Source of the DNA: Dethiosulfatarculus sandiegensis
Lineage (GTDB): Bacteria > Desulfobacterota > Desulfarculia > Desulfarculales > Desulfarculaceae
Direction of reading: 5' to 3'
Length of the DNA: 64,000 nucleotides
Assembly: GCF_000931935.2 (NCBI RefSeq)
Contig: NZ_AZAC01000017.1
Location: 99,048-163,047, forward strand
Numbering within the stretch: the stretch's first letter is position 1; every line of letters begins with the position of its first letter. This document shows positions 19,301 to 26,057 of this stretch, piece after piece. The notes below the pieces were generated by a model. It searched no databases. It had not been told where the DNA came from and worked only from the letters and a program-made list of their open reading frames with translations. The translations under genes were made by a program, and so were the position numbers.

Positions 19301-20921
19301 GCTGATGCTGGCTATTTTGTTGAAACCCACCCAGCAGAGAGCCAGCGCCGGGGAGATAGCCGCGGCCTCTCCCCTTACCAGGGGGATGGTTCTTTCGGGT
19401 CTCATTCGTCAGGATCTGCAGTTTCTTCTGGCCCAGGGCCGGCTTTATATGCAGATCATGAACGGCGAGGCCTGCCTAAGCGGCCTGGCAGGGGTTCTTA
19501 AAAGAAAAGACCCGCTTCTCACTGAAGCGCTTTTTATTTTTTCGGTTATTGACATAGCAGCCGGTCAGGAAGGGATGCTCACCGAAGACCGCCTGGCCTT
19601 TTTACAGGCCCTGCAGGACCAGGTACGCCTGTTGGCCCTTAAGGGCACAGACGCCCGCAAGGCGCATCAGGAAAATATAAAGGAAGAGGGCAGGAAACTT
19701 TTGGCGGTCTACCGTTATCTGGGCCTGGTGGAAAAGCATATACCAGCGGCCAGCCTGCGCCACCTTTTGGAGACCACCAGGATTCCGCTTGAGGAAGAGC
19801 GGAAATGGTCGGCCAAGGGCAGGCTCCAGGCGGGCATGGACCGACTGTTGAGGTTAAGGGGTCTTTTCTTTATCAATTCTCTGGATCTGGTGCTTTTGAA
19901 AAAAGAGCTTCCCATCGCCTTTATCTATATGATGAAAGGCCTGCGCTCCATGGGGGAGACCCATTTTGAGCGGGATCTTTACGAGGGCCTGCGCCTGCAT
20001 AAGGGGCTTACTCAACTTGAGCCCAGTCTACAGGAATTTTTACTGCATTCTCTGGCCAATGTTGAACGTCCTTTGCGTTTGGCCGGTTTTTCCTCTGTGG
20101 CTGAAAGACTCACCTACACCAACCAGGTCAGGTTGTTGTTTTTGGGCCTGGTGGCGGCCTTCAGGCTTAACCTGGAGCCGCAAGGCCCCAGAACCGTCAG
20201 TTTTGTCCCCCTGTCCAGGGTGATAGACCAGAAATTCGAGCTGATAAACGAGGCCGTGACCGAGTTGAACCCCGCTGATTTGATGGAAAACAAAAAGAGC
20301 CTGCAAAGTTTGTTCTCCATCAGCGAGGGCTTGGGCCTTCACTGGGATTCAACCAGCGCCACCTTGAGTGTTTATGTGGAAGACCCGGTGAGCCTGGATC
20401 GCAAAATGGCGGCCCTGGCCCGGACCACCACGGCCGAGGAGCTCAAGGAGGTTTATCACAATGAGTTAAAGGAACTCAAACTGGTAAGCCACAGCACCAT
20501 GGATTACCAGGAGCGGCTGGAATCGGCTTATTACGAGCACTTGAACCGTTTGGGCGCGGAGATGCTGGAGCGGGTCAGGAATCTTATGGCTGCGGAAGAA
20601 GACCTCTTGACCCTGGAGAAGTTATTTGAACAGGCATGGCAGGAAGGCATGACCCTGCCCTTGAGCCAGGACAGGCAACAGAGTCTGAGGGACCTTTTTG
20701 AAATGAATGTGGAAAGGCTCAGGGCCAGACTTTTGGAGAAGGTGAACCGCAGGCTTATCGCCACCAACACCTTTGCCGGGCTGGATGCCCTGTGGGAGGA
20801 AGCCAAAAAAAATCTCAAGGCCAGGCGTCAGCTCTTGAGCAAGGAGTTTGACCTGTTGGTGGCCGAGCTGTTTGATAAAAGGGCCAGGGAAATCAGGGGC
20901 AAGGTGAGGCCAAATCTGTAG
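16302..20921 (+). CDS. Very large protein of unknown function (1539 aa)
   Basis: I do not recognise this family. The ATG at 16302 has GAGG six bases upstream and is preferred to the TTG at 16290. The protein is soluble in composition, almost entirely helical in appearance, rich in Leu, Arg and Glu, with no signal peptide or clear membrane segment. Residues about 165-270 look like an alpha/beta segment (LKVGILAEDSHLLLPEL, FDALVLVGDPRDFVLS, ELLILCDRPLIDS). The last 150 residues look coiled-coil-like (ERLESAYYEHLNRLGAEMLE onward). Cysteine is scarce, which argues against a metalloenzyme. It stands alone between the M20 peptidase and an unrelated small gene. Base composition matches its neighbours, so recent transfer is not suggested. 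Confidence 0.8.
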   Translation: MAKFINSPDVARFSGLYSFISPETYQELGVDPDDLPLGAFPARDHPPFLPNRFGGNAYGLGFFEQSLLPAKEIQLLEKVDFSCPEQVVQHWRELNYTFKRLGLLIRFTRFGNPYYLIPRQYVAHYLVELQARADEIVNFLRGVLARHLTESLKVGILAEDSHLLLPELQNRVPHMSYRVISSLRQLFNKNNKFDALVLVGDPRDFVLSKKMGAGPLDQKVRDSYGYFAFTRFYELLTNAGELLILCDRPLIDSQETMEVRFLNELDYKRFLIYSHVYKTKRRYLSSPTLADSINRFDFNAFLSGPRLYNETVEGLLEGRALEQVTPAELDALPYQNLELAKGAEHTVMTAWARWLEPFFSTEILDTVLPRLQKEEWSKRYEVDSRFSATHLVFKGRVKKAQVTLDQVQADLTPRRLAGCDPKLLANYKDSFAYVLKVLKILKKVREGRFRDLPGLELSRLRKPFETFHRIQEVLDVIMLMEKSRLLARFEDRLNPEDIMGHRTPVLENLEKLGMMGLEPGVLHQLYLIVLGHSTMTRVTFGKLPETTLRQLTRLEFYRSLEEAVDMLRLFRLMSVAEASAAGSRSLTKQQARELFSLYDDAISVVSDPELDWDEIMAQRDQEMGGVQAKAMRKMLKLFDRFEFLDNWRSLTSTGPRQKEAMADYDPKKLSRIYDVVALDQQMQRFLGRFYEGDSTARPYFYRALLSCEMHGTGRLLPVLGPSAGFTLLWICVHLSERKLLNFNNLLDGQGAGPKEERLAKLRNSLDELTPEMLSPDWLTRLLRTLKEKGEAYIYGSGLYLVVEPSTDALSPKFIDAQEELNRLERDAKEVVKKNLFQVPWFMLKAMDNRFDELGRFLGALGRSSPLSRIGRSGLPEMARHLASFSWQIEQYILEQLLSLPVFAANLKRLLEFCPHIMQRLLPTARAEVEMAAKQARADKLGALYEHSLEGFQDMLLSHEAARSEFGPNAAGIVGVTPRQFEQLSATLTQVLEKKPETGLLLMLAILLKPTQQRASAGEIAAASPLTRGMVLSGLIRQDLQFLLAQGRLYMQIMNGEACLSGLAGVLKRKDPLLTEALFIFSVIDIAAGQEGMLTEDRLAFLQALQDQVRLLALKGTDARKAHQENIKEEGRKLLAVYRYLGLVEKHIPAASLRHLLETTRIPLEEERKWSAKGRLQAGMDRLLRLRGLFFINSLDLVLLKKELPIAFIYMMKGLRSMGETHFERDLYEGLRLHKGLTQLEPSLQEFLLHSLANVERPLRLAGFSSVAERLTYTNQVRLLFLGLVAAFRLNLEPQGPRTVSFVPLSRVIDQKFELINEAVTELNPADLMENKKSLQSLFSISEGLGLHWDSTSATLSVYVEDPVSLDRKMAALARTTTAEELKEVYHNELKELKLVSHSTMDYQERLESAYYEHLNRLGAEMLERVRNLMAAEEDLLTLEKLFEQAWQEGMTLPLSQDRQQSLRDLFEMNVERLRARLLEKVNRRLIATNTFAGLDALWEEAKKNLKARRQLLSKEFDLLVAELFDKRAREIRGKVRPNL

Positions 20922-21051
20922 GATGGGCTTTACATTTCTCTTAAAGTGACTATTTGTCAAATACCGGACGGATCGGTCTCAAAAAAAATCGGCAGGCGGG
21001 ATTCCCAAGGCAAGGGGCTTTTAAACCATTGAAACCGTCTGTGCTCGGACT

Positions 21052-21534
21052 TCATTTTTCTTCGGCCCGGGAGGCTATTTTTTCTATTTCGGAAAGGTAT
21101 TGATTAAGGTCAAACTCAAAGGGGCCTAAATTTGAGTAATCCCAAAAACCGCGGCCAGCGCCCTTCACCCGGTGGGGTTGCTCAAAGTCGCTCCATATCA
21201 CCCGGTTATCGGTCACCGTGATCTTCACTGCAAAAGGCCAACAACCTTCACTACGGCATTCGCATTCCAAAATGGCGACTTTGTCACATTTATCACCATA
21301 GGCCAGGTCAATTTTTCCAAGGAACAGTTCTCGCCTTGCGTAGCAGGTTCCTAACCAGGAGTAGTCGCCGGCTATGTCCGGATGACCTTCCGCCTCGGCA
21401 AAGGGCTTTTCAAACTTGCATAAAAGGTCTATCAGGTCTCTACCGTCGATTAAAACCTTGACCCCCTCGTAAGGGAATGCATATTCTTTAGGATATTCAA
21501 ACACTTGATCAATGATGATTTTGATCTTGTTCAT
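21052..21534 (-). CDS. Hypothetical protein, unknown function
   Basis: 160 residues from the ATG at 21534 (MNKIKIIIDQVFEYPKEYAF). A GGGGGAA stretch just upstream supports this start over the longer frame beginning at 21579. It contains aromatic- and acidic-rich segments (YEGVKVLIDGRDLIDLL, GFWDYSNLGPFEFDLNQYL) and a cysteine pair, ECECRSEGCWPF, near residue 93. The pattern resembles small cytosolic proteins often found as strays beside larger genes, but I recognise no named family. Confidence 0.6.
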   Translation of the reverse strand: MNKIKIIIDQVFEYPKEYAFPYEGVKVLIDGRDLIDLLCKFEKPFAEAEGHPDIAGDYSWLGTCYARRELFLGKIDLAYGDKCDKVAILECECRSEGCWPFAVKITVTDNRVIWSDFEQPHRVKGAGRGFWDYSNLGPFEFDLNQYLSEIEKIASRAEEK

Positions 21535-21682
21535 GACGCATTCCCCCACCAAGGAAAAAGGATGCGGCTTTGCGAACAAAACTGTTTCCTGCGGTTCTAA
21601 AGGCTCTACACGGCTTTTTGATCAGCCCGTATTTCTTATCATAAATTAAAAAAAAGCGGCCCGGATTAGGGGCGCGTCCGGT

Positions 21683-23428
21683 CTAAAAGGCCGCCCAGAT
21701 AAGGGCCACCAGACCGGCCAGCCAGAAATTAAGGTCAACCAGGCCTTCACTCAAGGCTCCGGGCATGATCCAGGCCCGGTTCAAGACCAGTTGCATAACC
21801 GCCATTCCGGCCACAGGCAAAAGCAGGCCAAAGGCCAGGGTGGGGGCCTGACCCAGGATAGGGGCCAGGAAAAGGACCGCGGCCAGGCCAAAGGTGATTA
21901 CCCACATGATGGTTTTGGTGCGTTTTTCCCCCAGCATTATGGGGATGGTCTCGGAACCCACGATCAGGTCGCCCTGCACGTCCAAAATATCAAAGATAGC
22001 CGAGCGCACCAGGACCAGGCAAAGGGTGAAGAAAAAGGCCAGAGCCGTGTTGGCCGGATCGCTCATGCCCAGGGTTGCCGCCGGTATCAGGGCGGACATG
22101 GTGGCCCAGGCCAGGGAAGCGCTGATCGTCTTGGAGCCCGGTATATCTTTAAGCCGTTCTATACCCAGTTTTTTTTGCAGGAATTTGGGGACCACCGGAA
22201 CGGAATACAAAAGCCCCAGGCCGCTCATCACCGTGACCAGGGCAAAGGGCAAGATACCCAAAGTGGCGCAGATAATAAGGGCGCAGAGCCCGGCAAAAAT
22301 CCCGGAGCCTATCAAGAGCCAGCTGAATTGGTTGAGAAAGTGCGCCCTGGCGGGTTCATTGTACTGCCCCGCCTCTTTATCCAGGAACTGGTTCAGGATG
22401 TGCATGGCAAAGATATAAAAAGCTGCCGCCATTATTAGAGAGCCGTTCAGGGGAAGATTTTGCAAAAGGCTGGCCGCAACCGCCATGGAGGCCGCGCCCA
22501 CCCCCACCAAAACCTGACCGGCCACCAGAAAACGGAAAACCTGGCGCAGTATATAGCCCAGGCGGCTCTCCTTGCTGGAGCGGATGCCGCTAAGCTCCCG
22601 CATCACTTTTTTGATCATCCAGTTCGGTGTGCTGGCCCCTGCGGTGACCCCTATATCGCTTAAACTGGCGAGTTCATCTGCGGCCAGCTCTTCTTCGGTC
22701 TCAACCAAAAAGGCCCTGGCCCCGGAATCACGGGCTATTTCATAGAGCCTTTTGGTGTTGCCGCTTTGCCTGCCGCCAACCACCACCATGCCGTCGACAT
22801 CCCGGCAAAGGCGGCGCACTTCCTCCTGGCGGTTGTGAGTGGCCTCGCAGATGGTGTTATGGACCTTCACTCGGGGAAACTTTTGCTTTAACGCCCCCAC
22901 CACATCCAAAAAGGCGGCTCCGTTCTGGGTGGTCTGGGCCACCACGGTCACTTCTTCCAGGTTGGGAAGGCCGGGTATGTCCTTTGGGCTTGAAACCACA
23001 TATCCCCGGTTGTCCACGGCGTGGCCCAAGAGTCCCACCACTTCCGGGTGGTCGGCGTCGCCCACAATGATTACATTGCCGCCCTTTTTGGAAACCCCCC
23101 TGATTATGGCCTGAACCTTGGTCACCCTGGGGCAGGTGCCGTCGATGAGTTTGCTGAAGCCCGCCTTTTTAAGCCGCTCTTTCTTCTCCCTGGGAACGCC
23201 GTGGGCCCGGATTATCACCGTGCCTCCTTCCTGGGAGCCCGGTTCCGGGATTTCCTTCAGCACTTCAATGCCCTTGTCCGCCAAAAGATCCAAAACCTGG
23301 GGGTTGTGAATCAAGGGGCCAAAGGTAAAGACCTTGTCCTGTTCAGTGTGGGCGGCGGCCAGGGTGAGTTCCATGGCGCGTCTCACCCCCATGCAGAATC
23401 CGGCGGTTCTGGCCAGGCGAGTTTTCAT
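21683..23428 (-). CDS. ispH: Fusion: IspH (HMBPP reductase) + UbiA-type prenyltransferase
   Basis: About 581 residues from the ATG at 23428, which overlaps the stop of the dihydrouridine synthase gene as ATGA; the longer frame lies inside that gene. Residues 1-290 are IspH, the last step of the MEP pathway, reducing HMBPP to IPP/DMAPP. Its three cluster cysteines lie in TAGFCMGVRRAM, IDGTCPRVTKVQ and HNTICEATHNRQ, with DADHPEV and GGRQSGNTKRL for substrate binding. Residues about 300-581 are a membrane domain of about eight helices with UbiA-like Asp motifs: NQFLDKEAGQYN, and FDILDVQGDLIVGSETIPIM, which matches the second D-x3-D...G-x-x-T-x-P motif. The fusion joins isoprenoid supply to a prenyl transfer step at the membrane; the acceptor (quinone, haem or lipid) is not evident. 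Confidence 0.9.
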   Translation of the reverse strand: MKTRLARTAGFCMGVRRAMELTLAAAHTEQDKVFTFGPLIHNPQVLDLLADKGIEVLKEIPEPGSQEGGTVIIRAHGVPREKKERLKKAGFSKLIDGTCPRVTKVQAIIRGVSKKGGNVIIVGDADHPEVVGLLGHAVDNRGYVVSSPKDIPGLPNLEEVTVVAQTTQNGAAFLDVVGALKQKFPRVKVHNTICEATHNRQEEVRRLCRDVDGMVVVGGRQSGNTKRLYEIARDSGARAFLVETEEELAADELASLSDIGVTAGASTPNWMIKKVMRELSGIRSSKESRLGYILRQVFRFLVAGQVLVGVGAASMAVAASLLQNLPLNGSLIMAAAFYIFAMHILNQFLDKEAGQYNEPARAHFLNQFSWLLIGSGIFAGLCALIICATLGILPFALVTVMSGLGLLYSVPVVPKFLQKKLGIERLKDIPGSKTISASLAWATMSALIPAATLGMSDPANTALAFFFTLCLVLVRSAIFDILDVQGDLIVGSETIPIMLGEKRTKTIMWVITFGLAAVLFLAPILGQAPTLAFGLLLPVAGMAVMQLVLNRAWIMPGALSEGLVDLNFWLAGLVALIWAAF

Positions 23429-24393
23429 GACTGGAGGCCCTCCAGGTTGGCGAAAAAGTCCTCGGTGTGACGCCACAGCTCGTCCAGGTCAGTGCTGGGA
23501 CCGGCTGTGCGGCGGAAGCTTACGGCCCCGGGCAGGCCCCGGGTGTACCACATCATAAACTGTTTTACAAAATGTACGGCATGGCCTTCGCCACCCTTTT
23601 GCCTGGCCAGGTCCATATGCTCCCAAAGGGCTTCCTTCCTTTGGGCAATGGAGACTTCCGTAGGCTCCCCGCCCAAAAGAACCTCTTGGGCATGGGTGAA
23701 AATCCAGGGGTCACCCAATGCCGCCCGGCCGATCATAACGGCTGTGCAGCCGGTTTCCTTAAGCATATTCACTGCGTCATAAGGGGTTTTTACATCCCCG
23801 TTTCCAATGACAGGCAGGGGGCACCAGGCAACCAGCTCCTTGATGGCCTGCCAGTCGGCCCGGCCGCTGAAGCCCTGATCCGTGGTGCGGGCATGCAGAC
23901 AGACCGCCTTTACCCCTGTTTCCAGAATGGGGGGCAGAAACTCCCTTAAGTTGTTTCCGTACTTACCCATGCGGACCTTCACCGTAACCGGCGCCTTGGA
24001 ATTCTCCACCACCGCCCGCACAATTTCCAGTGCCAGTTCAGGGGATTCAAGTAGTTTGGAGCCCGATCCCTGGCGGCGCACCTTGCGGGCCGGGCAGCCC
24101 ATGTTGATGTCCAACAGGTCCACATTCAACAGTGAGGCAATGGCTGCGGCCCTTCCCATCACCTCCGGGTTTGAGCCAAAGAGCTGTAAACCGGTCGGGC
24201 GCTCTTCCGGTTCCACTCTGGCCATGGCCAAGGTCTTGGGCTGACTTTTCACCAGCCCAACGGCGGAGATCATCTCGGTGTAAACCAAAGACGCACCACC
24301 CCTCCTGGCCATGAGCCTGAAGGCCGGGTTGGTGACCCCGGCCATGGGCGCGGCTATGAAAGGTGTTTTCAGCTTCAGGTCGGCGATTTGCAT
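23425..24393 (-). CDS. dus: tRNA-dihydrouridine synthase (DusB-like)
   Basis: 322 residues, the usual size of Dus. It is an FMN-dependent TIM barrel that reduces uridine in tRNA D-loops with NADPH. Seen: LKTPFIAAPMAGVTNPAFR at the N-terminus; NMGCPARKVRRQGSGSKLL near 98, with the catalytic Cys in the G-C-P segment; VKVRMGKYG; HARTTDQGFSGRADW near 168; IGNGDVKTPYDA; and MIGRAALGDPWIF near 222, which binds the FMN phosphate. It overlaps the IspH-UbiA start by four bases, so the two are translationally coupled. Confidence 0.93.
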   Translation of the reverse strand: MQIADLKLKTPFIAAPMAGVTNPAFRLMARRGGASLVYTEMISAVGLVKSQPKTLAMARVEPEERPTGLQLFGSNPEVMGRAAAIASLLNVDLLDINMGCPARKVRRQGSGSKLLESPELALEIVRAVVENSKAPVTVKVRMGKYGNNLREFLPPILETGVKAVCLHARTTDQGFSGRADWQAIKELVAWCPLPVIGNGDVKTPYDAVNMLKETGCTAVMIGRAALGDPWIFTHAQEVLLGGEPTEVSIAQRKEALWEHMDLARQKGGEGHAVHFVKQFMMWYTRGLPGAVSFRRTAGPSTDLDELWRHTEDFFANLEGLQS

Positions 24394-24740
24394 GGCCGCA
24401 AGTCTACCTGAGGCTTGGCCTACTGTAAAATCAAACAGGAGCCTGAGAGATATGATAGTGAATTAGTTGTAATCATGGCTAATTTTGGATTTACAGGCCG
24501 TGTTCGGGGCATCTTGCCGATCTGTGAGGACCCTTGGGTGGGCCTTGACATAATCACCTGTGGGTTTATGCTGAGTTAAGGCCCTTTGACTGATTGATTA
24601 TCATTAGTTTAAACCGGGTTTGCGACCTTTTGGAAAAGGATGCCAAGGTCCTTTAAAAAGTGCGGGACAAGCGGGGGGCTTAAAGGCTTGACAATAGAAT
24701 TTTTGTTTATTAATCAACCCTATTTTTCGAGGGGAATAAA
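24394..24740. other. Divergent intergenic region, promoters only
   Basis: This 347-bp gap between dus (minus) and a radical SAM gene (plus) carries no convincing reading frame. It contains two plus-strand TTGACA boxes, at 24545 and 24688. Confidence 0.5.
24545..24572 (+). promoter_or_regulatory. Candidate sigma-70 promoter for the radical SAM gene
   Basis: TTGACA (24545-24550) is followed after 16 bases by TATGCT (24567-24572), four of six matches to the -10 consensus. A second TTGACA at 24688 lies nearer the start codon but has only a poor -10. Confidence 0.35.
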
Positions 24741-25682
24741 TTGACTGTTCGTGAACAAAACGGCCAGGCGGTCTTTGGACCGGTGCCGAGTCGTCGCCTG
24801 GGCATGAGCCTGGGCGTGGACCTGATTCTGCCCAAGACCTGTTCCCTGGATTGCATATACTGCGAGGCGGGCCCCACCACTTTGCACACCAGCCAAAGGG
24901 GCCGTTTCAGAGATCCTGAAGAACTTTTGAACCAGGTCAGGGAGCGTCTGGCCGAGCTTGAAAATCCGCCGGATTACATAACCCTGGCCGGTTCAGGCGA
25001 GCCTTCCCTGAACCTGGATATGGGGGCTATCCTGACCGAGCTGCGTAAACTTTCTTCGGCCAAGCTGGCGATTCTGACTAACGCCACCCTGGCCACCGAT
25101 CCCCAGGTGCGCAAGGAGATGTGCCTGGCCGACACCCTTATCCCGAGCCTGGACGCAGTGAGCCCCGAGGTCTTCCGCCGGGTGAACCGTCCGGTCAAGG
25201 GGCTTGACATCAAGGAGATAATCGAGGGAATCGCCCTTTTGAGCCGCGAGTTCAAAGGTGAGCTGATCCTGGAGATTTTGCTGGTGGAAGGGGTGAATGA
25301 TCATCCCGGGGAGATCAAGGGCCTGGTCGAGGCCGCCGCCTACATCAATCCTTCCAAGGTGCAGCTTAATACCGTGGTGAGGCCTCCCGCCCTGGAGTCG
25401 GCCGGTCCTTTGAGTGATCAGAGGATGCAGGAGATAGCGGCCCTGTTTACGGTTCCCACCGAGGTCTGTTCTCTGCCCGCCAATCAAAGCGGCAAGGATT
25501 CAGGCAACTTGGCTGAGGAAATTGTGGAGCTGACCAAAAGAAGGCCTTGCACCCTGGATGATATTGTGAGCATGACCGGCCTTGGACAGGCCGAGGTCAA
25601 GGAGATGCTCGTCAGCCTTACCCGAGAAGACAAGGTTTTAGTTGAGCAATTTGGAGATAAAGCCTTTTATAGAGGAGTCTGA
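24741..25682 (+). CDS. Radical SAM protein, COG0731-like, with C-terminal winged-helix-like tail
   Basis: 313 residues. The TTG at 24741 follows CGAGGGGAATAAA, a good ribosome-binding site, and opens VFGPVPSRRLGMSLGVDLI, the signature of COG0731-type Fe-S oxidoreductases. The radical SAM motif is KTCSLDCIYCEAG near 33-42 (C-x3-C-x2-C). LAGSGEPSLN is the GxG/E region contacting SAM. NAVS-type proteins of this group include wyosine-synthesis-like enzymes, but most bacterial members are uncharacterised. The last 60 residues (RRPCTLDDIVSMTGLGQAEV) look like a winged-helix/DprA-WH-type tail. The substrate cannot be deduced. Confidence 0.82.
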   Translation: MTVREQNGQAVFGPVPSRRLGMSLGVDLILPKTCSLDCIYCEAGPTTLHTSQRGRFRDPEELLNQVRERLAELENPPDYITLAGSGEPSLNLDMGAILTELRKLSSAKLAILTNATLATDPQVRKEMCLADTLIPSLDAVSPEVFRRVNRPVKGLDIKEIIEGIALLSREFKGELILEILLVEGVNDHPGEIKGLVEAAAYINPSKVQLNTVVRPPALESAGPLSDQRMQEIAALFTVPTEVCSLPANQSGKDSGNLAEEIVELTKRRPCTLDDIVSMTGLGQAEVKEMLVSLTREDKVLVEQFGDKAFYRGV

Positions 25683-25727
25683 ATCATATAAAATCTTAGG
25701 ACAGGCTCATTTGTGGAGTCCGGGGCA

Positions 25728-25757
25728 CCGGCGGTCTGTTTATAAACAGACCGCCGG
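25728..25757. terminator. Perfect 30-bp palindrome, probable bidirectional terminator
   Basis: The arm CCGGCGGTCTGTTTA (25728-25742) is followed directly by its exact reverse complement. It begins 46 bases after the radical SAM stop and folds into a long hairpin with an AU-rich tip. Confidence 0.6.
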
Positions 25758-25986
25758 GAGCAGGATTAAGTAAAGTCCCTTGAGATGGGAAAGGGGATAT
25801 ATCTCCCCGACCTACTGCCGGGCGCGGCGAGTCCTTAATCAAAACGCGTTTTCTGTATGCCAGCGGATTTTTAGTCAACGGCAAAAGATTTTGTCTCAAT
25901 GGAGCATCTCTTCTGAAAGGGATTTTTCTGAAAGAGGCCCGGAGCACCGGTTTTTTTGGCTGATGATTTCGCAAGGAGGCATTTGA

Positions 25987-26014
25987 CCCCGGCCGGGGAA
26001 AAGACTCGGCCGGG
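25987..26014 (+). promoter_or_regulatory. Terminator-like or attenuator hairpin before the activase
   Basis: CCCGGCCG and CGGCCGGG flank an 11-12-base loop and are followed by TTTATCT. This resembles an intrinsic terminator 45 bases upstream of the chosen ATG and argues that coding starts after it. Confidence 0.45.
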
Positions 26015-26057
26015 TTTATCTCCCTGCTTTTATCCGATAACCACTAGACTGCGGTTG

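Larger units (their letters stand above)
25683..26057. other. Leader/intergenic region before the acyl-CoA dehydratase activase
   Basis: This 375-bp region is rich in inverted repeats: the palindrome at 25728, GGGGATATATCTCCCC near 25794, AAAACGCGTTTT near 25847, and a GC-rich hairpin at 25987-26014. I recognise no riboswitch consensus. In-frame TTG codons at 25956 and 25983 could extend the downstream gene. Confidence 0.45.
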
